A stretch of 64,000 nucleotides of DNA from Bacteroidota bacterium (GCA_023428545.1 JAEYXH010000012.1:1-64000), one strand, 5' to 3'; positions 46,174 to 54,716 are shown, numbered from the stretch's first letter. Program-made: numbers and translations. The notes: generated by a model from the letters alone, not told the origin.

Positions 46174-47688
46174 ATGCCGTTGTTGAATTCTGTGATTAAT
46201 TGGCTCAATGTCAAAAGGATATACCAGATTGATTTATATTCAAAGTACCCTCACGACATACAAAAGGAAGTATTCTTAGAACTACTGAGAAAGGCTGCGG
46301 ATACCGAGTGGGGCCGTAAGTATAAATATGAACGGATTGGTTCAATTGAAGAATACCAAAGAACAGTGCCAATCCAGACATATGAGGATGTCAGGCCCTG
46401 GGTGGATCGTCTTCGTGCAGGAGAGAAAGAAATTTTATGGCCGGGAGAAGTAAGGTGGTTTGCCAAATCTTCGGGTACTACCAACGATAAAAGCAAATAT
46501 ATTCCGGTAACTACTGAGGCCCTGGAGGATTGCCATTTCAGGGGAGGTAAGGACGTACTTGCACTTTACGTCAGAAATTATCCAAATACAAACCTGATTT
46601 GGGGAAAATCCCTGACGCTTGGGGGAAGTACACAGATCAATAACTTCAGCAATAAATCCTACTATGGCGATCTGTCAGCCATCCTGATAGAAAATATTCC
46701 TTTCTGGACTCAGTTCATCAGGACTCCATCTTCTGATATTGCACTGATTGAAGAGTTTGAGGAGAAAATTGAAAAGATCATTGAAACTTCGGTAAATGAA
46801 AATGTTGTCGGCATGGCCGGAGTGCCTTCCTGGTACCTGGTGTTACTAAAGCGAGTTCTGGAAAAGACAGGAAAGAAAAATATCCTGGAGGTTTGGCCAA
46901 ATCTGGAGTTATTTATTCATGGAGGAATCAATTTTCAGCCTTACAGAGAACAATACAAAGAACTCATTCCTTCAGCCGAAATGCATTACATGGAAACGTA
47001 TAATGCTTCAGAAGGTTTTTTTGCAATCCAGGATAATCCAAGCACCCAGGATATGCTTCTGATGCTTGACCTGGGGATTTTCTATGAGTTTATTCCTATG
47101 TCGGAGTGGGGGTCCGGAAATCCAAAGGTTTTGTCCCTGCAGGACGTGGAGGTGGACGAGAATTATGCCATGGTTATTAGCACGAATGGTGGATTATGGC
47201 GATATTTGATCGGTGATACGGTGAAATTCACCTCTAAATACCCATACAAAATTAAAATAACAGGTCGCACCAAACATTTTATTAATGCCTTCGGGGAGGA
47301 GGTTATCGTCGATAATGCTGATCAGGCCCTTAAAGCCGCTTGTGAACATACCGGTGCCATCATTCATGAGTATACTGCTGGCCCTGTTTTTATGGGAATG
47401 AATAATAAGGGTGCCCATGAATGGATAATCGAATTTGATAAAGATCCTTCTAGCCTTGAGAAATTTACGTATTGTCTGGATAACGCCTTGAAAATGCTGA
47501 ATTCTGATTATGAAGCCAAAAGGCACAAGGACATTACTCTTGAACTGCCTCATGTTGTCAGTGCTCCATCAGGGACTTTTTATGAGTGGATGAAAGCCCG
47601 TGGAAAAGTTGGTGGGCAAAATAAAATACCGAGGCTTTCAAATGATCGTCATTATCTGGATCAATTACATAAAATGATTGATAAGTAA
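46174..47688 (+). CDS. GH3 auxin-responsive-promoter-like adenylate-forming enzyme
   Basis: The GH3 family is recognised by the nucleotide-binding loop SSGTTNDKSKYIPV, the YNASEGFFAIQ motif and LWRYLIGDTVKF. In plants these acyl-adenylate enzymes couple amino acids to hormones; bacterial versions are common in Bacteroidota and their substrates are unknown. The 504 residues are normal. A -7-like TAAATTTG lies at 46150-46157, 16 bp before the start. The deoxynucleoside kinase gene follows after 35 bp. Confidence 0.9.
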   Translation: MPLLNSVINWLNVKRIYQIDLYSKYPHDIQKEVFLELLRKAADTEWGRKYKYERIGSIEEYQRTVPIQTYEDVRPWVDRLRAGEKEILWPGEVRWFAKSSGTTNDKSKYIPVTTEALEDCHFRGGKDVLALYVRNYPNTNLIWGKSLTLGGSTQINNFSNKSYYGDLSAILIENIPFWTQFIRTPSSDIALIEEFEEKIEKIIETSVNENVVGMAGVPSWYLVLLKRVLEKTGKKNILEVWPNLELFIHGGINFQPYREQYKELIPSAEMHYMETYNASEGFFAIQDNPSTQDMLLMLDLGIFYEFIPMSEWGSGNPKVLSLQDVEVDENYAMVISTNGGLWRYLIGDTVKFTSKYPYKIKITGRTKHFINAFGEEVIVDNADQALKAACEHTGAIIHEYTAGPVFMGMNNKGAHEWIIEFDKDPSSLEKFTYCLDNALKMLNSDYEAKRHKDITLELPHVVSAPSGTFYEWMKARGKVGGQNKIPRLSNDRHYLDQLHKMIDK

Positions 47689-47723
47689 TTTAGACTCGTT
47701 TAAAAAACAATAAAACATTAGAT

Positions 47724-48338
47724 ATGCACATTGCAGTTGCCGGTAACATTGGGGCAGGCAAAACAACCCTCACGGAACTTCTTTCGAAACATTATGGTTG
47801 GGTCCCCAATTTTGAAGATGTGGATGACAATCCTTATCTCAACGATTTTTATAATGACATGCAGAGATGGTCTTTTAATCTCCAGATCTATTTTCTGAAT
47901 TCCAGGTTTAACCAGATACTGGAGATACGTAAATCGGGGAAAACTATCATTCAGGACAGGACCATTTACGAGGATGCCGAAATATTCGCCCCAAATCTAC
48001 ATTCAATGGGATTGATGAGTACGCGTGATTTTAAAAACTATAAGACGTTGTTCGATCTGATGACCAGTCTCGTGCAACCTCCTGATCTTCTCATCTATTT
48101 GAAAGCTTCAATTCCTACCCTGGTTAATCAGATTGAAAAACGGGGCAGGGAGTACGAAAACTCTATCAGATTGGATTACCTAAGGCAACTGAACGACCGT
48201 TATGAAACATGGATCAGAAGTTACACCTTAGGGAAGCTGTTGATTGTGAATGTTGATGATTTGAATTTTGCAACCAATAAGGAAGACTTAAGCACCGTTA
48301 TCAACAAAGTGGATGCCCAATTGTACGGATTATTTTAA
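47724..48338 (+). CDS. Deoxynucleoside kinase
   Basis: At 204 residues, this protein has the P-loop GNIGAGKT (residues 7-14), the DRTIYED motif at the substrate site and a LID region with RGREYENSIRLDYL. It matches the dNK/dGK family that phosphorylates deoxynucleosides for salvage. It is convergent with adenosine kinase and could act on nucleosides imported by the CNT transporter at 20.5 kb. Confidence 0.93.
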   Translation: MHIAVAGNIGAGKTTLTELLSKHYGWVPNFEDVDDNPYLNDFYNDMQRWSFNLQIYFLNSRFNQILEIRKSGKTIIQDRTIYEDAEIFAPNLHSMGLMSTRDFKNYKTLFDLMTSLVQPPDLLIYLKASIPTLVNQIEKRGREYENSIRLDYLRQLNDRYETWIRSYTLGKLLIVNVDDLNFATNKEDLSTVINKVDAQLYGLF

Positions 48339-48356
48339 TCTGTAACAGGCATGTGT

Positions 48357-48405
48357 GAATCTCCCCTGAAGTATGATCTTTTTGGTCAGAGGGCAGGGGA
48401 GATTC
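48357..48405. repeat. Inverted repeat between convergent kinase genes
   Basis: GAATCTCCCCTG (48357-48368) and CAGGGGAGATTC (48394-48405) are exact 12-bp complements with a 25-nt loop. The right arm lies inside the last codons of adenosine kinase. It probably acts as a shared transcription stop, although no long T-run follows either arm. Confidence 0.5.
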
Positions 48406-49405
48406 CCTGTTCTATGCATTTTACTCTTTCCAGGATTCCATTCCACTCCGTATCTGGTATTTTGGCACCCATATATTCCACTACCTTGGATGAAACAAAA
48501 GAAGCAATATCTCCGCATTGCTGAAGATCAAGTCCATGAGTGAGCCCATATAAAAAACCTGCGGCATAAGTGTCGCCGGCGCCAGTGGTGTCAATGGCAT
48601 TGGCCATAACCGGACTAAGCCTGATCATCTCACCCTTAAACATTGCCAGGGAGCCACTTTTTCCTGTTTTGACTATGGCAAGATCACATAACCCGGCGAT
48701 TTCCCTTAGTGCTTGCTCAGGCTCTTTGCCTGTAAAGGCGAGGGCTTCTTCTTCGTTCGCAAATACGATATGCACATAGTCTTTTACAAGTTTTTTAAGG
48801 AAATCCAAATTCTGGGCAACGATGTTAAAGCTGGAAAGATCGATCGCAACCTTGAGCCCGGATTCATGACCTTTTTGTAAGATGGTCTTAATGAGATCGT
48901 GATTTTGTACAAGGTATCCCTCAACATAGAGTATATCGTAAGAACTCATCAATTCATGTGTAAACTCTGAAGGGTATAGGTCAGCAGCTGCCCCAAGATA
49001 GGTCGCCATTGTTCTTTCGGAATCGGGACTTACCATTGCCATGACACGACCGGTATTTAATTTGCCCGGAAAAAGATGCGTATTGATTTTCTTTTTGTGA
49101 AATTCGGATGAGAACGCCTCTCCCAATTCATCGTTTCCCACCTTGCCTGCATAACCACAATGAACGCCCAGACTTGCAAGTGCATGAATCGTATTCGCCG
49201 CTGAGCCACCGGTGGTAACTTCTTTTCGATAAGCTTTGGTGGCTTCAAATATGATTTCAGATTGGTTGTTGTCTACCAGGGTCATGCTTCCACGGGAAAG
49301 ACCAAAGTTATTTAGGAAACTATCGTCTGGCAAGGCGATCATTATGTCAACAAGCGCATTGCCAATTCCCAAAATACGTGTAGGGGTTTTTACTTGATAT
49401 TTCAT
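48386..49405 (-). CDS. Adenosine kinase (PfkB family)
   Basis: At 339 residues, this ribokinase-fold protein has the N-terminal GIGNALVDIM and GGSAANTIHALASLG motifs and an intact catalytic motif AIDTTGAGDTYAAGF. The overall pattern matches adenosine kinase-type members that make AMP from adenosine with ATP; other nucleosides cannot be excluded. It is transcribed toward the deoxynucleoside kinase, with a promoter candidate about 130 bp upstream. Confidence 0.88.
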   Translation of the reverse strand: MKYQVKTPTRILGIGNALVDIMIALPDDSFLNNFGLSRGSMTLVDNNQSEIIFEATKAYRKEVTTGGSAANTIHALASLGVHCGYAGKVGNDELGEAFSSEFHKKKINTHLFPGKLNTGRVMAMVSPDSERTMATYLGAAADLYPSEFTHELMSSYDILYVEGYLVQNHDLIKTILQKGHESGLKVAIDLSSFNIVAQNLDFLKKLVKDYVHIVFANEEEALAFTGKEPEQALREIAGLCDLAIVKTGKSGSLAMFKGEMIRLSPVMANAIDTTGAGDTYAAGFLYGLTHGLDLQQCGDIASFVSSKVVEYMGAKIPDTEWNGILERVKCIEQGISPAL

Positions 49406-49532
49406 TTCGAGTTTCTTTTAAGGGAACAGTAAATTAAGAAAGATATGCGCCCTGCCGATTGAAAAGTAATGGTTTTATGACACCGCAGTAGCCACATCTG
49501 TCATGACTTAAATAATACAGCATAAAACGCTG

Positions 49533-49562
49533 CAAAATTAGGGTATTTTTCAACCTGACCAA
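49533..49562 (-). promoter_or_regulatory. Bacteroidota promoter candidate for adenosine kinase
   Basis: On the minus strand, TTGG (49562-49559) is followed after 18 bp by TAATTTTG (49540-49533), close to the TTTG-N19-TAnnTTTG consensus. It implies a leader of about 120 nt. Confidence 0.45.
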
Positions 49563-49724
49563 GAATGTAACGGTCTTGTGGATTCTACAAGTCGGGTTAA
49601 TCGGTTAAAGGTTTATCGGGATTTATAGTCTACGCATGAATCCGTTATGATGGATAATCTTGATTAGAAGAGTAAATGTGTATATTTTGTAAGATACAGT
49701 AAAACAGATACATATAAACAAAAA

Positions 49725-49759
49725 GTTGATAAAATCAACACCGATGAAAAAATCAACAC
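49725..49759 (+). repeat. TTGAT/ATCAA inverted repeat with an extra half-site
   Basis: GTTGAT-AAA-ATCAAC (49725-49739) is a perfect inverted repeat. The right half recurs as AAAATCAACAC 18 bp further on (49749-49759). The half-sites equal the FNR half-site TTGAT, but the spacer is 3, not 4. Confidence 0.6.
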
Positions 49760-49779
49760 ATGACTTAAACGGCAGATAT

Positions 49780-49805
49780 ACAGGCATATAGTAATATGTG
49801 CCTGT
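49780..49805 (+). repeat. 26-bp hairpin in the upstream region of the redox operon
   Basis: ACAGGCATATA pairs with TATGTGCCTGT (11 bp including one wobble pair) around a GTAA loop. No T-run follows, so a terminator role is unlikely. Confidence 0.5.
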
Positions 49806-49809
49806 TATA

Positions 49810-49863
49810 GTGTTTAAAAAATAAACACAATGAAGTGTGGTATAAGTAAACACAAATAAGTGT
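49810..49863 (+). promoter_or_regulatory. Cluster of ACAC/GTGT inverted repeats, probable activator sites
   Basis: Two near-identical 16-bp sites share the form AAACACAA-nn-AAGTGT: 49823-49838 (centre TG) and 49848-49863 (centre AT), 25 bp apart. A further half-site upstream forms the perfect repeat GTGTTTA-N5-TAAACAC (49810-49828). They lie 40-100 bp before the sigma-54-like element, the usual place for enhancer-binding-protein sites. The protein that binds them is unknown; the NtrC-type regulator at 56.8 kb is the obvious candidate. Confidence 0.5.
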
Positions 49864-49904
49864 AAATAGTTGAAAATAAGTATGATAAAGTGAGATAAAA
49901 TGAT

Positions 49905-49920
49905 TGGCATCAATATTGAC
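49905..49920 (+). promoter_or_regulatory. Sigma-54-type -24/-12 promoter candidate
   Basis: TGGCAT-N5-TTGAC matches the consensus TGGCAC-N5-TTGCA with the correct spacing. The -24 GG is intact; the weak point is GA in place of GC at -12. It lies 69 bp before the ATG at 49989, giving a leader of about 57 nt. The intergenic stretch 49406-49988 has no gene; a minus-strand 96-codon frame there is AT-rich and unconvincing. Confidence 0.4.
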
Positions 49921-49988
49921 TAATGATATTGCAGGTAGGCAATACTACCAAAAATGAAATCATATAAGAACAATAAATAATTGCAATC

Positions 49989-51668
49989 ATGAAAACCATT
50001 TCTTACTTACTGATCGGATTTTTCCTGACGGTTTTTACGCTCACAGGAAATTGTGCCGAAGGAGAAAATTCTGTTGGTCAGACTCCGGCAAATGGATCAC
50101 TCGAAATTAAAAGCGCTCCCGGGCTTAGTGGCCTGGCGAAAAGCTGGACTGAGGAATTCAGCAACTCTTTCAAAAGTGCAAATGTTACTTTCGAATCTAT
50201 CGAAGGACAGCCAATGATTGTTGGCCAGGAGATTCTTTTGGTAACCGGTGCCTCCCAATCTTTGGTAAAGAATCCTGAATTGTGGAAGATGGTTGTTGGT
50301 CGGGACGCAGTTGTTCCGGTTATCAGCACTTCGAATCCATTCATGAGCCGAATCAATGAAGTTGGAATCAACAGTGAAACACTCCATGCTCTTTTAACTG
50401 AAGAAAGCATGACATGGGGTGCCCTTTTAGGCATTGAAGACAACACCCCGGTTTCGTTGATTTGTCTCGACGACATCCATGTGAAAGATAGTTTTGCCGG
50501 GTATGCCCGTGTTGAAACGGATTCGTTTAATGGAAAATTATTTGCTGAGCCTGCTTCTGTGCTTGCCGCTGTGAATTCAGACAAACTTTCAATAGGTTTC
50601 TGCAGACTTACAGATATTCCTAAAGGAGAATGGGATGCCAACAATGGTAGTTTCATCATATTGCCCATCGATAAAAACAGAAATGGAAAGATCGATGATT
50701 TCGAAAATATCTATTCATCATTGGCTGACTTCACAAGGGGAATTTGGATTGGAAAATATCCGGCAGCTTTAAGCGGCAACATTTACGCTGTTATGGGTGC
50801 TGCGCCTGAGAGTGAAGTTGCGAAATCCTTTCTGTCATGGATCAACGAAGATGGACAAAAAGTCCTTGGCATGAATGGATTTTCCGAATTGTTGTCGAGT
50901 GAAAAGGCAACCAACCTGGAAGCCATGAATGTTCCGATTGTATTGGAAGAAGTGGTTGATTCAGCATCAGGAAAGTACACTTGGTTGATAGTGCTGGGTA
51001 TTTTGGTGTTGTCGGGTGCCGCAATTTTCGGTTACGGAATGTTCAAGCAGAGCCGCTCATTGGTTCGGGTAGAAGGAAGTCCGGTATTTCATGCCGCCCT
51101 CACTGAAGAATCCATTCTTGCACCTGCTGGTTTAATGTACGATAAAACCCATACCTGGGCTTTCATGGAAAAGGATGGTAACGTCAGGGTTGGAATTGAT
51201 GATTTCATTCAGCATATAACTGGTCAGATTACCAGGGTAGTATTGAAGAATGAAGGCGACACAGTTCGTAAAGGCGAAAAGCTTTTATCAATAATCCGTG
51301 ACGGGAAACAATTGGATATTTATTCTCCCGTGTCAGGAACTATCAAGCAGTCAAACCAGCTACTCATAGGTAAGTCATCCTTGCTAAACGATGCTCCCCA
51401 TGCAGAAGGATGGGTTTATATGGTTGAGCCGCGGAATTGGTTCAGGGAAAGCCAGTTTATGCTTATGGGCGAAAAATATAAAGATTGGATTTCAGATGAA
51501 TTTACCCGCCTCAAGGATTTCATTGCCGCATCAGTATACCGCAATCAAGGAGTTTATGCACATGTGGTACTGCAAGACGGTGGCGAAATCACCGATCAGG
51601 TTCTTGCCGATCTCGGACCTGAAATCTGGGAAGACTTCCAGACCAATTTTATAGACGTGAACAGGTAA
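49989..51668 (+). CDS. Periplasmic binding-like domain fused to a membrane helix and a cytoplasmic GcvH-like domain
   Basis: This 559-residue protein has four parts. A signal peptide covers about 1-23. A periplasmic solute-binding-like domain (about 35-320) resembles phosphate/PstS-type proteins in pattern and contains a full 12-residue EF-hand-like loop (D228 to E239, DKNRNGKIDDFE). A membrane helix (about 330-353) is followed by basic residues (KQSR), placing the C-terminus in the cytosol. The C-terminal domain (about 375-545) resembles glycine-cleavage H protein, with KTHTWAFMEKDGNVRVGIDDF and IYSPVSGTI. Its candidate lysine K440 (DGKQLDIYSP) is one residue closer to the SPVSG turn than in true H proteins, so lipoylation is uncertain. 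It is the first gene of a four-gene redox operon. Confidence 0.7.
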   Translation: MKTISYLLIGFFLTVFTLTGNCAEGENSVGQTPANGSLEIKSAPGLSGLAKSWTEEFSNSFKSANVTFESIEGQPMIVGQEILLVTGASQSLVKNPELWKMVVGRDAVVPVISTSNPFMSRINEVGINSETLHALLTEESMTWGALLGIEDNTPVSLICLDDIHVKDSFAGYARVETDSFNGKLFAEPASVLAAVNSDKLSIGFCRLTDIPKGEWDANNGSFIILPIDKNRNGKIDDFENIYSSLADFTRGIWIGKYPAALSGNIYAVMGAAPESEVAKSFLSWINEDGQKVLGMNGFSELLSSEKATNLEAMNVPIVLEEVVDSASGKYTWLIVLGILVLSGAAIFGYGMFKQSRSLVRVEGSPVFHAALTEESILAPAGLMYDKTHTWAFMEKDGNVRVGIDDFIQHITGQITRVVLKNEGDTVRKGEKLLSIIRDGKQLDIYSPVSGTIKQSNQLLIGKSSLLNDAPHAEGWVYMVEPRNWFRESQFMLMGEKYKDWISDEFTRLKDFIAASVYRNQGVYAHVVLQDGGEITDQVLADLGPEIWEDFQTNFIDVNR

Positions 51669-51704
51669 CCAAATCAACTTAAATTCTAACATAAATCTTA
51701 CATC

Positions 51705-52571
51705 ATGAGTATCAATCGACGCAACTTTTTTAAGACTGTCGGAGTTGCCGGGTTAACACTAACTGGATTGGAAAGTTTGGGGTCACCTGCTGAAGCAGCA
51801 AGTGAAAATGACACCGAATTTTACGGATTCCTATATGACTCGACAATTTGTATAGGATGTAGGGCATGTGAAAAGGCATGCGCCAAGGCCCACGACTTCC
51901 CGGAGCCGGAGGATGACGCTGAGGTGGGAGTTGTTCGTAAAACAAGCATAACCCAACGAAGCGTAATCAATAAGTACGAAACCTCCCAGGGAGAAATGAT
52001 GGTGCGCCATGCCTGTATGCACTGCAACGAACCCGCTTGTGCCTCGGCTTGCCTGACACAGGCAATGTACAAAACAAAGGAGGGTCCTGTAATTTGGAGA
52101 GCCGATAAGTGTATGGGCTGCCGTTATTGCATGATTTCATGTCCTTTTGATGTACCCAAGTTTGATTATCACAGCTCGAATCCAATAATCCAGAAATGTG
52201 ATATGTGTTTCGACAGGGTGCAAAACGGTGAAATACCAATATGTGCCGAAACATGTGGCGATGCCTTGTTCTTTGGTACCCGAAGGGAATTGATTGCCGA
52301 AGCAAACCGAAGAATTTCTGAAAGTCCGGATTCATATATCCCGCAGATTTTTGGTGAAAAAACAGCGGGTGGAACCAGTTCATTATACTTGTCACCTGTT
52401 CCGTTTGACGAAGTGGGATTAAACACCAAGGTTTCGAATGAATCCTATCCGGCAAAAACGAAAGGATTCCTGTATAGCGTGCCTTCAGTATTTGTTCTGC
52501 TTCCTTCACTTCTTCTGGGCATGCACGAAGCAACCAAATCAAAACAACCAAAAAATCACGACAATGACTAG
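51705..52571 (+). CDS. Tat-exported ferredoxin subunit with four [4Fe-4S] motifs (HybA/NrfC/PsrB type)
   Basis: A twin-arginine signal (NRRNFFKTVGVAG) leads into four Cys groups: CIGCRACEKAC, CMHCNEPACASAC, CMGCRYCMISC, and CDMC with CAETC. These sixteen Cys are the ligand set of four-cluster electron-transfer subunits. A C-terminal hydrophobic segment (about 252-270) could anchor it in the membrane, as in HybA. It would carry electrons at the periplasmic face between an unknown partner and the HybB/NrfD-type protein, whose gene overlaps this one by 8 bp. No catalytic subunit gene is adjacent. Confidence 0.88.
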   Translation: MSINRRNFFKTVGVAGLTLTGLESLGSPAEAASENDTEFYGFLYDSTICIGCRACEKACAKAHDFPEPEDDAEVGVVRKTSITQRSVINKYETSQGEMMVRHACMHCNEPACASACLTQAMYKTKEGPVIWRADKCMGCRYCMISCPFDVPKFDYHSSNPIIQKCDMCFDRVQNGEIPICAETCGDALFFGTRRELIAEANRRISESPDSYIPQIFGEKTAGGTSSLYLSPVPFDEVGLNTKVSNESYPAKTKGFLYSVPSVFVLLPSLLLGMHEATKSKQPKNHDND

Positions 52572-53790
52572 TCCTGCATATCCTATTACAACCGAAAAGA
52601 AAGAAAAAACCATCTGGAAATTTATCATCGAAGAGTTGAAACCCAGAGGTAAATGGCTTACCCCGTTCAATATCATTTCACTGCCTGTTATGCTTGCAGG
52701 CCTGGTACTGATTGTATATAGGTTTACTGACGGTCTCGGGGCAGTATCCAATGTCAATCAGGAGATTCCCTGGGGCTTGTGGAAAGGATTCAATGTGGTC
52801 ACTGGCGTAGCTTTCGCAGGTGGTGCCTATGTGTTGACTTTTATGGTTTACATCCTGAAAATGGATAAATACCACTCGATTGTCAGGGTTACCGTTTTAA
52901 ACGGATTCCTCGCGTATATGTTTTATGCCGGGGCCTTGGTTCTTGACCTCGGAAAACCGTGGAATATATTTAATCCAATTATTGGAAACAGCTTTGGGGC
53001 AAGTTCCGTTCTTTTTCTGGTGGCCTGGCATTTCATGCTGTATATTTTTGCCCAGCTGATTGAGTTCTCTCCTGCCGTTGCAGAATGGCTTGGCGCACGC
53101 ACGGCAAGGAAGATTTTGGCTGGAATGACCATAGGTGCCGTAATTTTTGGTATTACTTTATCCACACTGCATCAATCAGGCCTGGGTGCCTTGTTCCTGA
53201 TGGCCAGCGAAAAAATCCACCCGCTCTGGTACAATGAGTTTTTACCGATTCTTTTTTTGGTGTCCAGTGTTTTTGCTGGCTTGTCGATGGTGATTTTTCA
53301 GGGATCCATTACCAATAAGGTTTTTGCTGATCAGTTGGGAAAAGATCATCGTAAAAAGGATCATGGAATAATTCACGGTTTGGCACGTGTATGTGCAGGA
53401 GCGCTGTTTGCTTACCTTTTCATGCAAATAATTGTCTTTATACACGGACAACACTGGGCCCTCCTTAACACTCCCATGGGATACTGGTGGTTGTTTGAAA
53501 TTATAGGTTTCGTTGTATTACCATTGTTTCTTTTCCTTTACAGTTACAGGAACTTCAATATAACGATGATCAAGGTTGCCTCAATCATTGCTATTGTAGG
53601 GATAATCCTTAACAGGCTGAATGTGTCGATCATTGCTTTCAGATGGGATGCGGCTGTCCATTATGTTCCGTCATGGATGGAAATTGTGATCACTGCAGCC
53701 ATAATCTTTACCCAGATCTGGATTTTCAGGTGGGTTATTCACCGTATGCCTGTACTCAGGGAATCACCTGAATGGGCCAGGGACCATTAA
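52564..53790 (+). CDS. NrfD/HybB-family integral membrane subunit
   Basis: From ATG 52564 the protein has 408 residues and about ten membrane helices. The HybB-type signature is PWGLWKGFNVVTGVAFAGGAYVLTF; a further 42 residues upstream in frame are Cys-rich noncoding translation and are rejected. NrfD/HybB proteins bind menaquinone and exchange electrons with a four-cluster ferredoxin subunit; some may move protons. The gene overlaps the ferredoxin gene by 8 bp, supporting a stable complex of the two. A 23-bp ATGATG-CATCAT repeat lies in the 86-bp gap before the next gene. Confidence 0.88.
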   Translation: MTSPAYPITTEKKEKTIWKFIIEELKPRGKWLTPFNIISLPVMLAGLVLIVYRFTDGLGAVSNVNQEIPWGLWKGFNVVTGVAFAGGAYVLTFMVYILKMDKYHSIVRVTVLNGFLAYMFYAGALVLDLGKPWNIFNPIIGNSFGASSVLFLVAWHFMLYIFAQLIEFSPAVAEWLGARTARKILAGMTIGAVIFGITLSTLHQSGLGALFLMASEKIHPLWYNEFLPILFLVSSVFAGLSMVIFQGSITNKVFADQLGKDHRKKDHGIIHGLARVCAGALFAYLFMQIIVFIHGQHWALLNTPMGYWWLFEIIGFVVLPLFLFLYSYRNFNITMIKVASIIAIVGIILNRLNVSIIAFRWDAAVHYVPSWMEIVITAAIIFTQIWIFRWVIHRMPVLRESPEWARDH

Positions 53791-53876
53791 TGGCATTGAA
53801 TTCTGATTAGATGAAGAACTACAATTAATCAATAATAATGATGTGCAATTTTCGCATCATATAAAACAATAAAATC

Positions 53877-54599
53877 ATGGATGGATTTACTTACACCAAT
53901 ATTTTTGCGACAAAAGGAATAGAGTATATCGCAATATTGTCCTTTTTCGCTCTCCTGATTCCCTTCTGGTTTATGCTTAGCAAACAGGTAAAGGTGAACA
54001 GGGAAATCAAAAGGACGCTAGGCTTGTTAACTGCAGCGAGCCTCAGGCTTCCCAAGGGATTGCTGTTTAGCAAATACCACAGCTGGACTCATCTCGATCA
54101 AAACGGTTTGGCGAAAGTTGGGATAGATGATTTCCTGGTAAGGATTACCGGTGACATTAACCTGTCGCAACTCAAAAAGGCCGGGGAACAAGTATCCCAG
54201 GGTGATTTGCTCATGACAATTGAAGTGGAAGGGAAAATGCTGAATATACTATCTCCTATCTCGGGTGAAATAGTTTCGGCAAATCTGATGTTGCTTCAGC
54301 AACCAGAACTTCTATTCTCTGATCCGTATACGACTGGATGGGTTTACCGTATTCAGCCTGTGAACTGGACAGCTGAAACCAGTGCGTTGTTGCTGGGCAG
54401 TGATGCTTCACACTGGTATACACATGAACTTGAAAGATTCAGGGATTTTCTTGGAAAATCAGCCGGAAAATATGCTCCCGGAATGACGCAGGCTGTGCTT
54501 CAGGATGGTGGAGAACTATTGGAGCATTCATTGACAATGATGCCAAAAGAAATCTGGGCCGATTTCCAAAGTGAGTTCCTGGGGAATGTCAATGATTAG
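53877..54599 (+). CDS. Membrane-anchored GcvH-like domain protein
   Basis: The 240-residue protein has an N-terminal out-to-in membrane helix (about 14-34) followed by basic residues (KQVKVNREIKR) and a cytoplasmic GcvH-like domain. It shares with the first gene of the operon KYHSWTHLDQNGLAKVGIDDF, the SPISGEI turn, GWVYRIQPVNW and a C-terminal QDGGELLEHSL segment. The candidate lysine K120 (EGKMLNILSP) shows the same one-residue shift from the lipoyl position. Gene duplication inside the operon is likely. Glycine-cleavage genes (gcvT, gcvP) are absent here, so automatic annotation as H protein would mislead. Confidence 0.75.
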   Translation: MDGFTYTNIFATKGIEYIAILSFFALLIPFWFMLSKQVKVNREIKRTLGLLTAASLRLPKGLLFSKYHSWTHLDQNGLAKVGIDDFLVRITGDINLSQLKKAGEQVSQGDLLMTIEVEGKMLNILSPISGEIVSANLMLLQQPELLFSDPYTTGWVYRIQPVNWTAETSALLLGSDASHWYTHELERFRDFLGKSAGKYAPGMTQAVLQDGGELLEHSLTMMPKEIWADFQSEFLGNVND

Positions 54600-54675
54600 T
54601 AACTCTCTGAAGCTATGAATCTCATTGGGCTCATTTTTTAAAACCGTGAGTTTATAGGGAATCACAGGAATACAG

Positions 54676-54716
54676 AAAAGAGGCTGTCTCAAAAACGAGA
54701 CGGCCTCTTTTAGTCA
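54676..54716 (+). terminator. Rho-independent terminator of the redox operon
   Basis: A 15-bp stem (AAAAGAGGCTGTCTC with GAGACGGCCTCTTTT, one G-U pair) has a 6-nt loop and ends in TTTTAG, 77 bp after the last stop. It separates the redox operon from the sensor-regulator genes. Confidence 0.85.

Noticed and set aside
49623..49913. Minus-strand 96-codon open frame in the gene-free region before the redox operon
   Set aside because: The region is AT-rich and filled with inverted repeats. The translation is low-complexity hydrophobic sequence with no family features and no promoter or ribosome site.
52438..52563. Upstream extension of the NrfD/HybB gene
   Set aside because: The extra 42 residues overlap the ferredoxin coding sequence and are unlike the family N-terminus. 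The ATG at 52564 gives a normal protein.
53877..54599. Annotation as a true glycine-cleavage H protein
   Set aside because: There is an N-terminal membrane helix, the lysine register is shifted, and no gcvT or gcvP gene is present. The neighbours are redox membrane subunits.
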